Assembly: GCF_020616555.1 (NCBI RefSeq)
Contig: NZ_CP085173.1
Coordinates: 7,704,001 to 7,768,000, forward strand
DNA from: Streptomyces longhuiensis
Lineage (GTDB): Bacteria; Actinomycetota; Actinomycetes; Streptomycetales; Streptomycetaceae
Direction: 5' to 3'
DNA length: 64,000 nt
The notes beneath the pieces are model-generated. The model saw nothing but the letters and a program-made list of their open reading frames with translations, did no database searches and was not told the DNA's origin. Position 1 is the stretch's first letter. Each line of letters opens with the position of its first letter. The translations under genes were made by a program, and so were the position numbers. Shown in pieces: positions 1 through 7,050 of this stretch.

Positions 1-204
1 TTCTCGATCGTCGACCACGCCGACAACGAGGTCGCCCGCATCACGAAGACGTGGGAGGGACTCGCCAAGACGATGTTCACGACCGCGGACAACTACGTTC
101 TCCAGATCCACTACCAGCTGCCCGAGCCGCTCCTGAGCCTCGTCGTGGCGACCGCCCTCACCGTGGACACCGCCCTCAAGCAGGACGCGCGCGGCTTCGG
201 CTGA
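1..204 (+). CDS. phospholipid scramblase-related protein (3' end only)
   Basis: Only the last 67 codons lie in the window; the reading frame is open from base 1 and ends at TGA 202-204. The visible tail, with FSIVDHADNEVARITK, TADNYVLQI and ALTVDTALKQDARGFG, is the C-terminal part of the scramblase/LURP-one-related (tubby-like beta-barrel) family common in Streptomyces. Eukaryotic relatives are lipid scramblases; the bacterial role is not established. No transmembrane segment is visible in this part. The call rests on family resemblance of the tail, because the start and the N-terminal half lie outside the window. Confidence 0.75.
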   Translation, partial: FSIVDHADNEVARITKTWEGLAKTMFTTADNYVLQIHYQLPEPLLSLVVATALTVDTALKQDARGFG

Positions 205-224
205 CCGGGCCGGCGCCCGCCGGT

Positions 225-1769
225 TCACCGTGACATCGGCTGCTCCAGGCCCACCTGCTCGTCCGCCCCGGCCGTCGTCCCGTGCGAGGCCGGGACGCGC
301 GGTCCGCCCGCCCGGCGCGCGGCCGGGACCAGCAGTGCCGCGAGCGCGGCGGCGAGGCACAGCGCCGCGAGCAGCGTGAAGCCGTGGGTGTACCCGGAAG
401 CGTAGGGGAGTCCCGACGCCTGGAGGTGCCCCGTGACCAGGATGCTCATCACGGCGGCGCCGATCGAGCCGCCGATGGTGCGGATGTTGGCGTTCATGCC
501 GGTGGCCGCGCCGGTCTGCGCCGCCGGGACGTTCTGCACGATCAGGTTCGCCATGGACGCGAACGCGAGCCCGATGCCGAGCCCGAACACGCCTGCGGCG
601 AGGGCGACTTGCCACGGCTCGGTGTGCCAGGCGGCGAGCATCGCGCAGGAGACCGCGCCGAGCGTGGCGCCGGTGGTGAGCAACGCCTTCGCCCCCACGA
701 CGGGTTCGAGCCGGCCGCTGAGCACTCCGGCGAGGAACATCGCCACGAGCATCGGCAGCATCAGGAGCCCCGCACCCGTCACGCTCGCCCCGAAGCCGTA
801 TCCGGCGGACGAGGGTGTCTGGGCGAAGCCGGGCAGGAACGACCACACCGCGTACATCCCCGCGCCGAAGAGCAGTGCGGCCGTGTTCGTGGTCCACACG
901 GCGGGCAGCCGCATGACGCGCAGGTCGATCAGCGGGCTCGCGGAGCGGGCCTCGGACAGCACCCACGCGGCGAAGAGGATCACGGCGGCGGCCAGCAGGC
1001 CGACGACCTTGATCGATGCCCAGCCCCAGGACGTGGCCTGGCTGATGGGCAGCAGCAGGGCGACGAGCCAGCCGGAGAGCAGCACGGAGCCGAGCCAGTT
1101 CACGCGTCCCGTGCCGCGCGTCGGCGACTCGGGCACGTAGCGGTACGCGATCAGCGCCGTCACCGCGACGACGGCCGCGGGCAGCCAGAACAGCCAGCGG
1201 TAGTCGAGCGCGCCCACGATCGGTCCGGCCGCGACCATGCCCACACCGCCGCCCGCCGCGATGACGGCGGACAGGTTACTGATGCTGGGGCTCACCCGGT
1301 GGCCGGGGAACTCGTCGCGGATGATGCCGAACGACAGCGGGAAGAGTGCGCCGCCGATGCCTTGGACGACACGGGCGACGATGAGCAAGGTGATGCTGGG
1401 GGCGAGGGCCGCGAGCAGACAGCCCACGGTCAGCGCGACGAGCGCCGCGACCATGGTGCGCTTCTTGCCGACGAGGTCGCCGACCCGGCCGAGTATGGGC
1501 GTGAAGATCGATGCGGACAGCAGGTAGGCGGTCATCACCCAGGTCGAGGTGGCCTGGCTGGTGTGCAGCGCGTGCTGGACGGTGGGCAGGGCCGGGGCGA
1601 CCAGCGACTGCATCATCGAGAAGACGCCGGCACCGGTTGCGAGGACGGCGAAGGTGAGGCGGTTGGAGCTTCTGGGCGCCGGGTTCGGCGCCAGGGGGAT
1701 CCCGGACGTGGGATTCCCGGGCAAAGGGTTCCTGGTCGTGCGACGAGAGGGCGTGCGATTCCGGTTCAA
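225..1769 (-). CDS. MFS drug:proton antiporter, DHA2 family (14 TM type)
   Basis: This is a predicted inner-membrane major-facilitator efflux pump. The first helix begins near residue 35 (LTFAVLATGAGVFSMMQSLV). A motif-A-like loop GRVGDLVGKKRT follows the second helix, and about 14 hydrophobic segments are spread over 514 residues, the usual size for the DHA2 (EmrB/QacA) group. The chosen start is TTG at 1769, preceded by a purine-rich AGAGAGA about 7 nt upstream. The open frame continues upstream but turns into Arg/Pro-rich non-family sequence. It is divergent from the TetR gene at 2029 with an inverted repeat between them, the classic arrangement of an efflux pump and its repressor. The substrate cannot be read from sequence. 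Confidence 0.88.
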   Translation of the reverse strand: MNRNRTPSRRTTRNPLPGNPTSGIPLAPNPAPRSSNRLTFAVLATGAGVFSMMQSLVAPALPTVQHALHTSQATSTWVMTAYLLSASIFTPILGRVGDLVGKKRTMVAALVALTVGCLLAALAPSITLLIVARVVQGIGGALFPLSFGIIRDEFPGHRVSPSISNLSAVIAAGGGVGMVAAGPIVGALDYRWLFWLPAAVVAVTALIAYRYVPESPTRGTGRVNWLGSVLLSGWLVALLLPISQATSWGWASIKVVGLLAAAVILFAAWVLSEARSASPLIDLRVMRLPAVWTTNTAALLFGAGMYAVWSFLPGFAQTPSSAGYGFGASVTGAGLLMLPMLVAMFLAGVLSGRLEPVVGAKALLTTGATLGAVSCAMLAAWHTEPWQVALAAGVFGLGIGLAFASMANLIVQNVPAAQTGAATGMNANIRTIGGSIGAAVMSILVTGHLQASGLPYASGYTHGFTLLAALCLAAALAALLVPAARRAGGPRVPASHGTTAGADEQVGLEQPMSR

Positions 1770-1932
1770 GGCGGTGTCTCTCTGAACGGAAGGTGGCCGG
1801 GCGCACCGGCATGACCTGCGGCGAGGGCCGCGGCCTGCGGGCGCGCACGAGCTGGGAGGATGTGGGATCCGGCCGTTTCGGCCGGTCTGCCCGCAGCACG
1901 GTGCGGCGGGGCGCCGGGTGCATCGACTGTTA

Positions 1933-1954
1933 AAGTGGAGGCACCCCTCGACTT
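1933..1954. promoter_or_regulatory. inverted repeat, likely TetR operator of the MFS/TetR pair
   Basis: In the 259-bp divergent gap, AAGTGGAGG and CCTCGACTT form an inverted repeat (8 of 9 bases pair) with a CACC spacer. A second smaller dyad, GGAGG-N4-CCTCC, sits at 1968-1981. The position between two divergent starts and the 22-bp span fit a TetR-family operator. Binding is inferred. Confidence 0.55.
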
Positions 1955-2028
1955 GGATGACGATAGCGGAGGGAAGCCTCCGGTACAACCTCGGCAGCCC
2001 GCGCTGCCTCACCCCGGGAGTGGCACCC

Positions 2029-2619
2029 ATGACGGACAGGGAACTCGTCGGCGGGATCGTCGCGGCACAGCGCCCGCGCCGCGCGGACGCGCGCCGCAAC
2101 TTCGACGCGCTCCTGGCCGCGGCCCGCGACGCGTTCGCCGAGAAGGGTGCGGAGGCGTCGCTCGAGGACATCGCCCGCCAGGCCGGTGTCGGCATCGGCA
2201 CCCTGTACCGCAACTTCCCCACGCGCAGGCACCTCTTCGAGACGGTCTACGCCGAAGAGGTCGACGCCCTGTGCCGGCTCGCCGACGACCTCGCGGACGC
2301 CCCGCCGTGGGACGGGCTCGTCACCTGGCTGCGCCGCTTCGTGGACTACACCGTCACGAAGCGCGCCATCAGGGACGCCCTCAGCGGGGAGTCCGACATC
2401 TTCGTCGCCTGCCGCCGCGCCATGCTCGGCGCGGGCGAACCGCTGCTGCTGCGCGCGCAGGCCGCCGGGGTGGTCCGCTCGGACATGTCGTTCGACGACC
2501 TGCTGCGTCTGATCTCGGGCGTCACCGGCGCGGCCTACGTGGACACCGAGCAGCGCGACCGGGTCTTCGGGATCACGCTCGACGGGATGAGGACGCGCCC
2601 CGCGCCCGGCAAGCCGTGA
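2029..2619 (+). CDS. TetR/AcrR family transcriptional regulator
   Basis: This is a 196-residue one-component repressor. The N-terminal helix-turn-helix covers roughly residues 20-65, with the characteristic recognition segment ASLEDIARQAGVGIGTLYRNFPTRRHL. The rest is the ligand-binding/dimerisation domain. The ATG at 2029 (MTDRELV) begins the family-like sequence; the open frame extends 37 codons upstream but covers the promoter region. The neighbouring divergent MFS gene suggests it represses that pump and itself, and is released by a pump substrate. The 84-bp repeat at 2651 follows directly downstream. Confidence 0.88.
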   Translation: MTDRELVGGIVAAQRPRRADARRNFDALLAAARDAFAEKGAEASLEDIARQAGVGIGTLYRNFPTRRHLFETVYAEEVDALCRLADDLADAPPWDGLVTWLRRFVDYTVTKRAIRDALSGESDIFVACRRAMLGAGEPLLLRAQAAGVVRSDMSFDDLLRLISGVTGAAYVDTEQRDRVFGITLDGMRTRPAPGKP

Positions 2620-2650
2620 CGCGGAACGCGGAACTCGTGGCGGGGACCCG

Positions 2651-2734
2651 TGATGGGGATCTCGTCACGCGGAACCCGTGATGGGGAACTCGTCGCGCGG
2701 AACCTGTGATGGGGAACTCGTCACGCGGAACCCG
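2651..2734. repeat. tandem repeat, three 28-bp units
   Basis: Three near-identical 28-bp units start at 2651, 2679 and 2707, each opening TGATGGGGA and containing CTCGTC and CGCGGAACC. Partial units flank them (2620-2650 and TGAAGGG at 2735). The array fills the gap between two convergent genes and carries no clear hairpin. It is not a CRISPR array because no unique spacers are present. Confidence 0.85.
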
Positions 2735-2748
2735 TGAAGGGATCGCGC

Positions 2749-3789
2749 TCAGGATGCCTGGAGCGCGCCCGGTGTCGGCTCCGGCTGCGTCGGGATCGAC
2801 GGCAGGATGACCACCGTGCCGGGCAGTACGGGCATCGGGGGAAGACCCTGAAGGTCCGGCAGGGGCGCGATCGGTCCCGTCTCCGTCGCCCGGGACGGCA
2901 GCTCGGGCCGCCGTTCCGCCGCGATGAGCGACGGTTCCGGTCGGGTCTCCGGAGTCTCCCGTGTCTCCGGCGACGTACGCGTGAGGAGCAGGACCCCACG
3001 GGCCGCGAGCGTGGCCCCCGCCGCCGCGAGCAGGATCCCCGTGACCCCGCCCTGGAGCCGCTCGCCGAGCAGCGTGACGCCGATGATCGCCGCGGCCACC
3101 GGGTTGGAGAGGGTGACCATCGCGAGCGGGGCGCCGAGGCCACCGCGGTAGGCGACCTGCGACAGGAGCAGGCCGCCCGCGGCGAACGCCGCGATCAGCA
3201 GCGCCACGACGACGACCTTGACGCTGAGCAGCGGCCCCGTCCGGTCGGTGACCGCGACGGTCACGGTCTGGGCGAGCGCCGAGGCGATGCCCGAGGCGAG
3301 ACCGGAGGCCGTCGCGTGCCGCAGTCCCGGCTTCGCGCCGCGCCGCGACAGCAGGCCGATCAGCGCGGCCGTCGCACCGGCGACGGCGAGCGCCTCGCCG
3401 AGGCTGAGCGTGTCCTCGGGGGCCGGGCCCGAGGCCGTGAGCAGGAGCGCGCCGAGTCCGGCGAGCGTGAGCGCGGTGCCGCGCCATTCGACGGACAGGA
3501 CGCGCCGCCCGGCCATGCGCGCCCCGAGCGGCACCGCCGCGACGAGCGTCAGCGCTCCCAGCGGCTGTACGAGGGTCAGGGGGCCGTACTTGAGGGCCGC
3601 CACGTGCAGCAGTGCGGCGGACGCGTTGAGCAGGACCGACCCCCACCAGGCTCCGGTGCCGAGCAGGCGCAGGATGCCGGAGTCGGTCCCCGCGGTGCGT
3701 GACGCGAGGCGCTCCTGGGCGACGGCGGCAGCCGCGTAGGCGACCGCCGAGACGAGGGAGAGCGCGACGGCGAGGAGGGTGGCGTTCAC
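2749..3789 (-). CDS. DMT-superfamily (EamA/NIPA-like) transporter
   Basis: This is a predicted 346-residue integral membrane protein with about nine hydrophobic helices in its first 270 residues, followed by a hydrophilic Pro-rich tail of about 75 residues. Segments such as AAVAQERLASR near the N-terminus and GPLTLVQPLGALTLVAAVPLGARMAGRR match the DMT group often annotated as DMT or magnesium-transporter NIPA-like in actinomycetes. The start is GTG 3789 with GGGAG 7 nt upstream, and it overlaps the stop of the PAP2 gene by 4 nt (GTGA), so the two are translationally coupled. The transported compound is unknown. The Pro-rich cytoplasmic or external tail is unusual for the family. Confidence 0.78.
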   Translation of the reverse strand: MNATLLAVALSLVSAVAYAAAAVAQERLASRTAGTDSGILRLLGTGAWWGSVLLNASAALLHVAALKYGPLTLVQPLGALTLVAAVPLGARMAGRRVLSVEWRGTALTLAGLGALLLTASGPAPEDTLSLGEALAVAGATAALIGLLSRRGAKPGLRHATASGLASGIASALAQTVTVAVTDRTGPLLSVKVVVVALLIAAFAAGGLLLSQVAYRGGLGAPLAMVTLSNPVAAAIIGVTLLGERLQGGVTGILLAAAGATLAARGVLLLTRTSPETRETPETRPEPSLIAAERRPELPSRATETGPIAPLPDLQGLPPMPVLPGTVVILPSIPTQPEPTPGALQAS

Positions 3790-4832
3790 CGGTGTGCTCC
3801 CGTCGCCGTGAGGGCCATGCGGCCCGGACCCGCCGCTCCCGGCGTGAGCGGCGCGGCGACGGCGGACGACGAGCCCGCGGTCACCGACACCGGGATGTGT
3901 GCGAGCACTTCGGACGCGGAGAGGGATCCGCCGCGCTGGTGTGCCGGGGTCCACGGGGCGGGCAGCGCCGCGCCCATGGTCTCGGCCGTCGCCATGAGCG
4001 AGGCCGCGGGCCGCGGGGCGGGGAGCAGGCGCCGGCCGATGGACTGTCCGGGCTTCGCGGCCGGTGTGGTGCCGGGCAGCCGGATCACGGCGAGCGCGAT
4101 CCCCAGGAGGGCCGTCGCCACGATCGCGTCCAGCCAGTAGTGATTCGCCGTGCCGACGACGACGAGCAGGGTGAGCGCCGGGTGCAGCAGCCACAGCCAG
4201 CGCAGCCGGGAGCGGGTCGCGGCGATGAGGCCGACGGCGACCATCAGGGCCCAGCCGAAGTGCAGGGACGGCATCGCGGCGAACTGGTTCGCCATCGAGT
4301 CGGTCTGCGGCGTCGCGCCGTAGACGGTCGGCCCGTACACCTGCCCGGTGTCCACGAGGTGCGCGGCGGCCAGCATCCGGGGCGGCGCCAGCGGGAAGGT
4401 GAGATGCAGCACAAGGGCCGCGGCGGTGAGGGCGGCCAGCACCCGGCGCGCCCATATGTAGTGCCGGGGCCTGCGCAGATACAGCCAGGTCAGAAAGGCA
4501 GCAGTCGCCGGGAAGTGCACCGTCGCGTAGTACGTGTTCGCGATGTGTACGAGGTCTTCGCTGTGCAGCAGCACATGCTGGACCGCGCCCTCGCCCGGCA
4601 GATGGACGGCGCGTTCGAGGTCCCACACGCGGTGCGCGTTGTGGAACGCCTCGCCGGTGTGGCCATTGGCCAATTGCCTGCCGAACTTGTAGACGAGGAA
4701 CAGTCCGACGACCAGCAGGAGCTCCCGGACCAGGGGCGGGCGGGCGACGACGTCCGGCTGGTGGCCGACGGCGTCCGTCTCGCGGCCGGCTGTGTCCGGC
4801 TCCGGTTCGGCAGGCTCGGTAAGGGAATTCAT
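3786..4832 (-). CDS. PAP2-superfamily membrane phosphatase
   Basis: This 348-residue protein has six predicted membrane helices and belongs to the phosphatidic-acid phosphatase type 2 superfamily (inositolphosphorylceramide-synthase-like group). The two catalytic motifs are visible as FAAMPSLHFGW (the PSLH motif) and NHYWLDA (histidine and aspartate of the third motif). The likely substrate is a lipid or prenyl phosphate or phosphatidyl group on the membrane face. The ATG at 4832 is preferred over the ATG six codons upstream because GGGGCCGGGGG lies directly before it. About 100 C-terminal residues are low complexity. It is first in a two-gene operon with the DMT transporter, divergent from a TetR gene. 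Confidence 0.82.
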   Translation of the reverse strand: MNSLTEPAEPEPDTAGRETDAVGHQPDVVARPPLVRELLLVVGLFLVYKFGRQLANGHTGEAFHNAHRVWDLERAVHLPGEGAVQHVLLHSEDLVHIANTYYATVHFPATAAFLTWLYLRRPRHYIWARRVLAALTAAALVLHLTFPLAPPRMLAAAHLVDTGQVYGPTVYGATPQTDSMANQFAAMPSLHFGWALMVAVGLIAATRSRLRWLWLLHPALTLLVVVGTANHYWLDAIVATALLGIALAVIRLPGTTPAAKPGQSIGRRLLPAPRPAASLMATAETMGAALPAPWTPAHQRGGSLSASEVLAHIPVSVTAGSSSAVAAPLTPGAAGPGRMALTATGAHR

Positions 4833-4902
4833 CCCCCGGCCCCTTTTCATGACGACTGGGTGGTGCGGTGATGCGGAGGTGAGCACGGCGTGAACCGCGC
4901 TC

Positions 4903-4956
4903 ATCGATACGCCAGTGTACCGAAACGCCGGCGTACCGGTACACTGGCGTATCGAT
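4903..4956. promoter_or_regulatory. 54-bp composite palindromic operator between PAP2 and TetR genes
   Basis: Two perfect 20-bp inverted arms, 4903-4922 (ATCGATACGCCAGTGTACCG) and 4937-4956, flank a centre that is itself a palindrome, ACGCCGGCGT (4925-4934). The 14-mer ACGCCAGTGTACCG (4909-4922) recurs as ACGCCGGCGTACCG (4925-4938, 12 of 14 identical, period 16) and as a perfect inverse at 4937-4950. This is the form expected for two cooperatively bound regulator dimers. It lies 25 nt before the TetR start and 70 nt before the PAP2 start, so it probably controls both. Confidence 0.75.
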
Positions 4957-4981
4957 AGCGAAGATCGCGAGGAGAAGAGCC

Positions 4982-5602
4982 ATGACGTCCCAGGAGCAGG
5001 CAGGCACATCAGTGACCACTTCGCGCCGCTCCAAGATCACTCCAGAGCGGGAGCGGGAGTTCTACGACGCGGTCCTCGACCAGCTCCGTGAGAACGGCTA
5101 CGAATCGCTCACCATGGAGGGCGTCGCGGCCCAGGCGTGCTGCAGCAAGTCCACGCTCTACCGGCAGTGGAAGACGAAGCCGCAGCTCGTGGCCGCCGCG
5201 CTGCGGGCGGGACGCTGCGTGAAGTTCGCGAGTGTCGACACGGGTACGCTCGCGGGGGACCTGCGCTCGGCCGCCCGCGCGGCGGCGCAGCAGGCAGGAC
5301 GTGACACCCAGCTCGTCCAGGCCCTGGGTCACGCGGTCCTCAGCGACGAGGAACTCCAGGGGGCGCTGCGCGAGGCCCTGGTCGAGCCGGAACTTGCCGC
5401 GCTCGGGGAGATGATCGACCGGGCCGTGGCGCGCGGCGAGATCGCCGCGGACCATCCGGCCGTCGAGTTCCTGGCCGCCCAACTGCTCGGGGTGCAGCGC
5501 ATCCGCCCGGTCCTCGAAGGCCGGTACGCGGACGCGGACTACCTCACCCGCTTCGTCGACGCCGTGGTGCTGCCCGCACTCGGCCTGGACGAAGCCCCCT
5601 GA
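4982..5602 (+). CDS. TetR/AcrR family transcriptional regulator
   Basis: This is a 206-residue regulator. The helix-turn-helix lies at about residues 25-70 (LTMEGVAAQACCSKSTLYRQWKTKPQLV), with an unusual pair of cysteines in the turn. The C-terminal part resembles TetR_C_16-type ligand domains. The ATG start has GGAGAAGAG just upstream. It faces the PAP2/DMT operon across the 54-bp operator and presumably represses that operon and itself. The two cysteines invite the question of thiol or metal sensing, but they could be structural. A strong hairpin follows the stop codon. Confidence 0.87.
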   Translation: MTSQEQAGTSVTTSRRSKITPEREREFYDAVLDQLRENGYESLTMEGVAAQACCSKSTLYRQWKTKPQLVAAALRAGRCVKFASVDTGTLAGDLRSAARAAAQQAGRDTQLVQALGHAVLSDEELQGALREALVEPELAALGEMIDRAVARGEIAADHPAVEFLAAQLLGVQRIRPVLEGRYADADYLTRFVDAVVLPALGLDEAP

Positions 5603-5607
5603 ACGGG

Positions 5608-5643
5608 AGACCGCCGTCTGTCGGGATGACCGGACGGCGGTCT
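5608..5643 (+). terminator. hairpin terminator after TetR gene
   Basis: AGACCGCCGTC and GACGGCGGTCT form a perfect 11-bp stem with a 14-nt loop, starting 6 nt after the TGA at 5602. There is no U-tract, as is common in Streptomyces. Confidence 0.7.
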
Positions 5644-5684
5644 GCCCGCGCCGCACCGTGGGGACGGGCGCGGCGCGCACCCCC

Positions 5685-5730
5685 GGGCCGGGCTGGTCCC
5701 TCCTTGAGCGGAGGGGGACCTGCCCGGCCC
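5685..5730. terminator. GC-rich bidirectional hairpin
   Basis: GGGCCGGGC plus GGTCCCTCC pairs with GGAGGGGGACC plus GCCCGGCCC, an 18-bp stem with a two-base bulge and a six-base loop. It lies between the convergent TetR gene and the DUF2510 gene and can serve either. Confidence 0.75.
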
Positions 5731-5805
5731 TTGGGCTTTCTCCCCGGTGACGCCCCCGGGTGCTTCACGGGGTCCCGCACGTCCTGCTGCCGGGTCCTGC
5801 GCGTC

Positions 5806-6876
5806 CTACACGTCCTGCCCGTTGCCGCCGCCCTCGGCGATCGCGGACTTCTTGATGCCCTTGGTGATCTTGTCCATCGACGTCACGTCCGGCGCCTTGT
5901 CGTTCACGTCGATGCCGAAGCGGACGACGACGAGCGACTTGGGGTTGGCGGGCGCGGGGAAGACCAGCGACTCGACGTAGCCGTCGTCGCCCTTGGCCGT
6001 GACGACCTGCCAGCGCACCAGGTAGCCCTTCTGGCCGGCCACGGTGACGGCCTCGGAGGCCAGCTCCTTGTGCGAGGTGATCTTTCCGTAGATCGCGCCG
6101 CCGTACGACTGCTGCGCGTTCTTGGAGATGTCCTCCTTGGCCGCGGCCTCCGCGCCCGTCGCCTTGAGCTTCAGCGCCTCGGCCGACGCCGAGAACGCGC
6201 CGCCGCGCACACACTGCTGCTTCGTGTCGCCGGGGCAGGCGTACGGGCCGGTCGTCACCCCCGCGTTGCCGCCCTTCGTCGTGCCGCCGGTCCAGCCGTC
6301 GAGCACGGGCATCGACACCCCGTTGACGAGGTCGGCGGCGAAACCGTCGCCCGAGCCCGGCGCCTGCGGAGCGCCGCTCTCCCCGCCGGAGCCGCCGGAG
6401 CCGCCGCTGTCACCATTGCCACCGCTCCCGCCAGGACCGTCACCCGGAGCCTGGGGAAGTCCCGGAGAAGCAGAGGGACTTGACGACGAGTCGGCCCGGT
6501 CGCTCTTGCCGTCGCCGCCCCCGGACGTCAGCGCGTACACACCGCCGACGATGCCGCCGACCACCACCACAGCGACAACGGCGGCGATGGCTATCTTGAG
6601 GCCGCGCTTCGGCTTCGGCTCCGGGTAGGCGGGGTAGCCCGGATACCCGGGGTGGCCGAACTGCCCCGGCGGCTGCGAGGTCTGCGGATAGCCGTACGCC
6701 TGCGGATGCGCGCCGGGAGCCGCCGGCGCGTACGCGGGCGGGCCCGGCGCGGCGCCGGTCTCGGCGGCACGGGTCTGCTCCGTCCACACACTGCCGTCCC
6801 ACCAGCGTTCGGTGCGGGGGCCTTCGGGCTTCTGGCCGGGATCGGGGTACCAGCCGGGGGGAGTCACCTGGGTCAT
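5806..6876 (-). CDS. DUF2510-domain membrane-anchored extracytoplasmic protein
   Basis: This 356-residue protein has four visible parts. A cytoplasmic DUF2510 domain occupies residues 5-30 (GWYPDP then RWWDGSVWT). A Pro/Tyr/Gly-rich linker follows. One transmembrane helix lies near residues 92-115 (LKIAIAAVVAVVVVGGIVGGV), and then a Ser/Gly/Asp-rich spacer leads to an external domain of about 180 residues with a pair of cysteines (CPGDTKQQC). The external domain is of unknown function. The start ATG 6876 has no Shine-Dalgarno sequence, but TACTGT ends 7 nt upstream, which suggests a leaderless mRNA. It is divergent from the AAA ATPase gene. The function is unknown. Confidence 0.78.
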   Translation of the reverse strand: MTQVTPPGWYPDPGQKPEGPRTERWWDGSVWTEQTRAAETGAAPGPPAYAPAAPGAHPQAYGYPQTSQPPGQFGHPGYPGYPAYPEPKPKRGLKIAIAAVVAVVVVGGIVGGVYALTSGGGDGKSDRADSSSSPSASPGLPQAPGDGPGGSGGNGDSGGSGGSGGESGAPQAPGSGDGFAADLVNGVSMPVLDGWTGGTTKGGNAGVTTGPYACPGDTKQQCVRGGAFSASAEALKLKATGAEAAAKEDISKNAQQSYGGAIYGKITSHKELASEAVTVAGQKGYLVRWQVVTAKGDDGYVESLVFPAPANPKSLVVVRFGIDVNDKAPDVTSMDKITKGIKKSAIAEGGGNGQDV

Positions 6877-7050
6877 GGGCGCCACAGTATGAGGCGTGCG
6901 TGAAAGAGGCATGAGAGGGGGCGGGTCCCGATCCGGAAGGGCCCCCTCCCACTTATGGCGAAGACCTGCGCAGACCCCCACCCACAACCCCCCGGCTACG
7001 GCTACTCTCAACATCTGTACGTCGATTGAGCGACTTCGGGAGGGTGCGGG

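Noticed and set aside
282..1814. Long plus-strand frame (510 codons) opposite the MFS gene
   Set aside because: Arg/Gly/Asp/His-rich shadow translation with no domain; the opposite strand encodes a clear MFS transporter.
2749..5040. Single 763-residue minus-strand protein
   Set aside because: It joins the DMT gene to an out-of-frame reading of the PAP2 gene and the operator; the real genes are 2749-3789 and 3786-4832.
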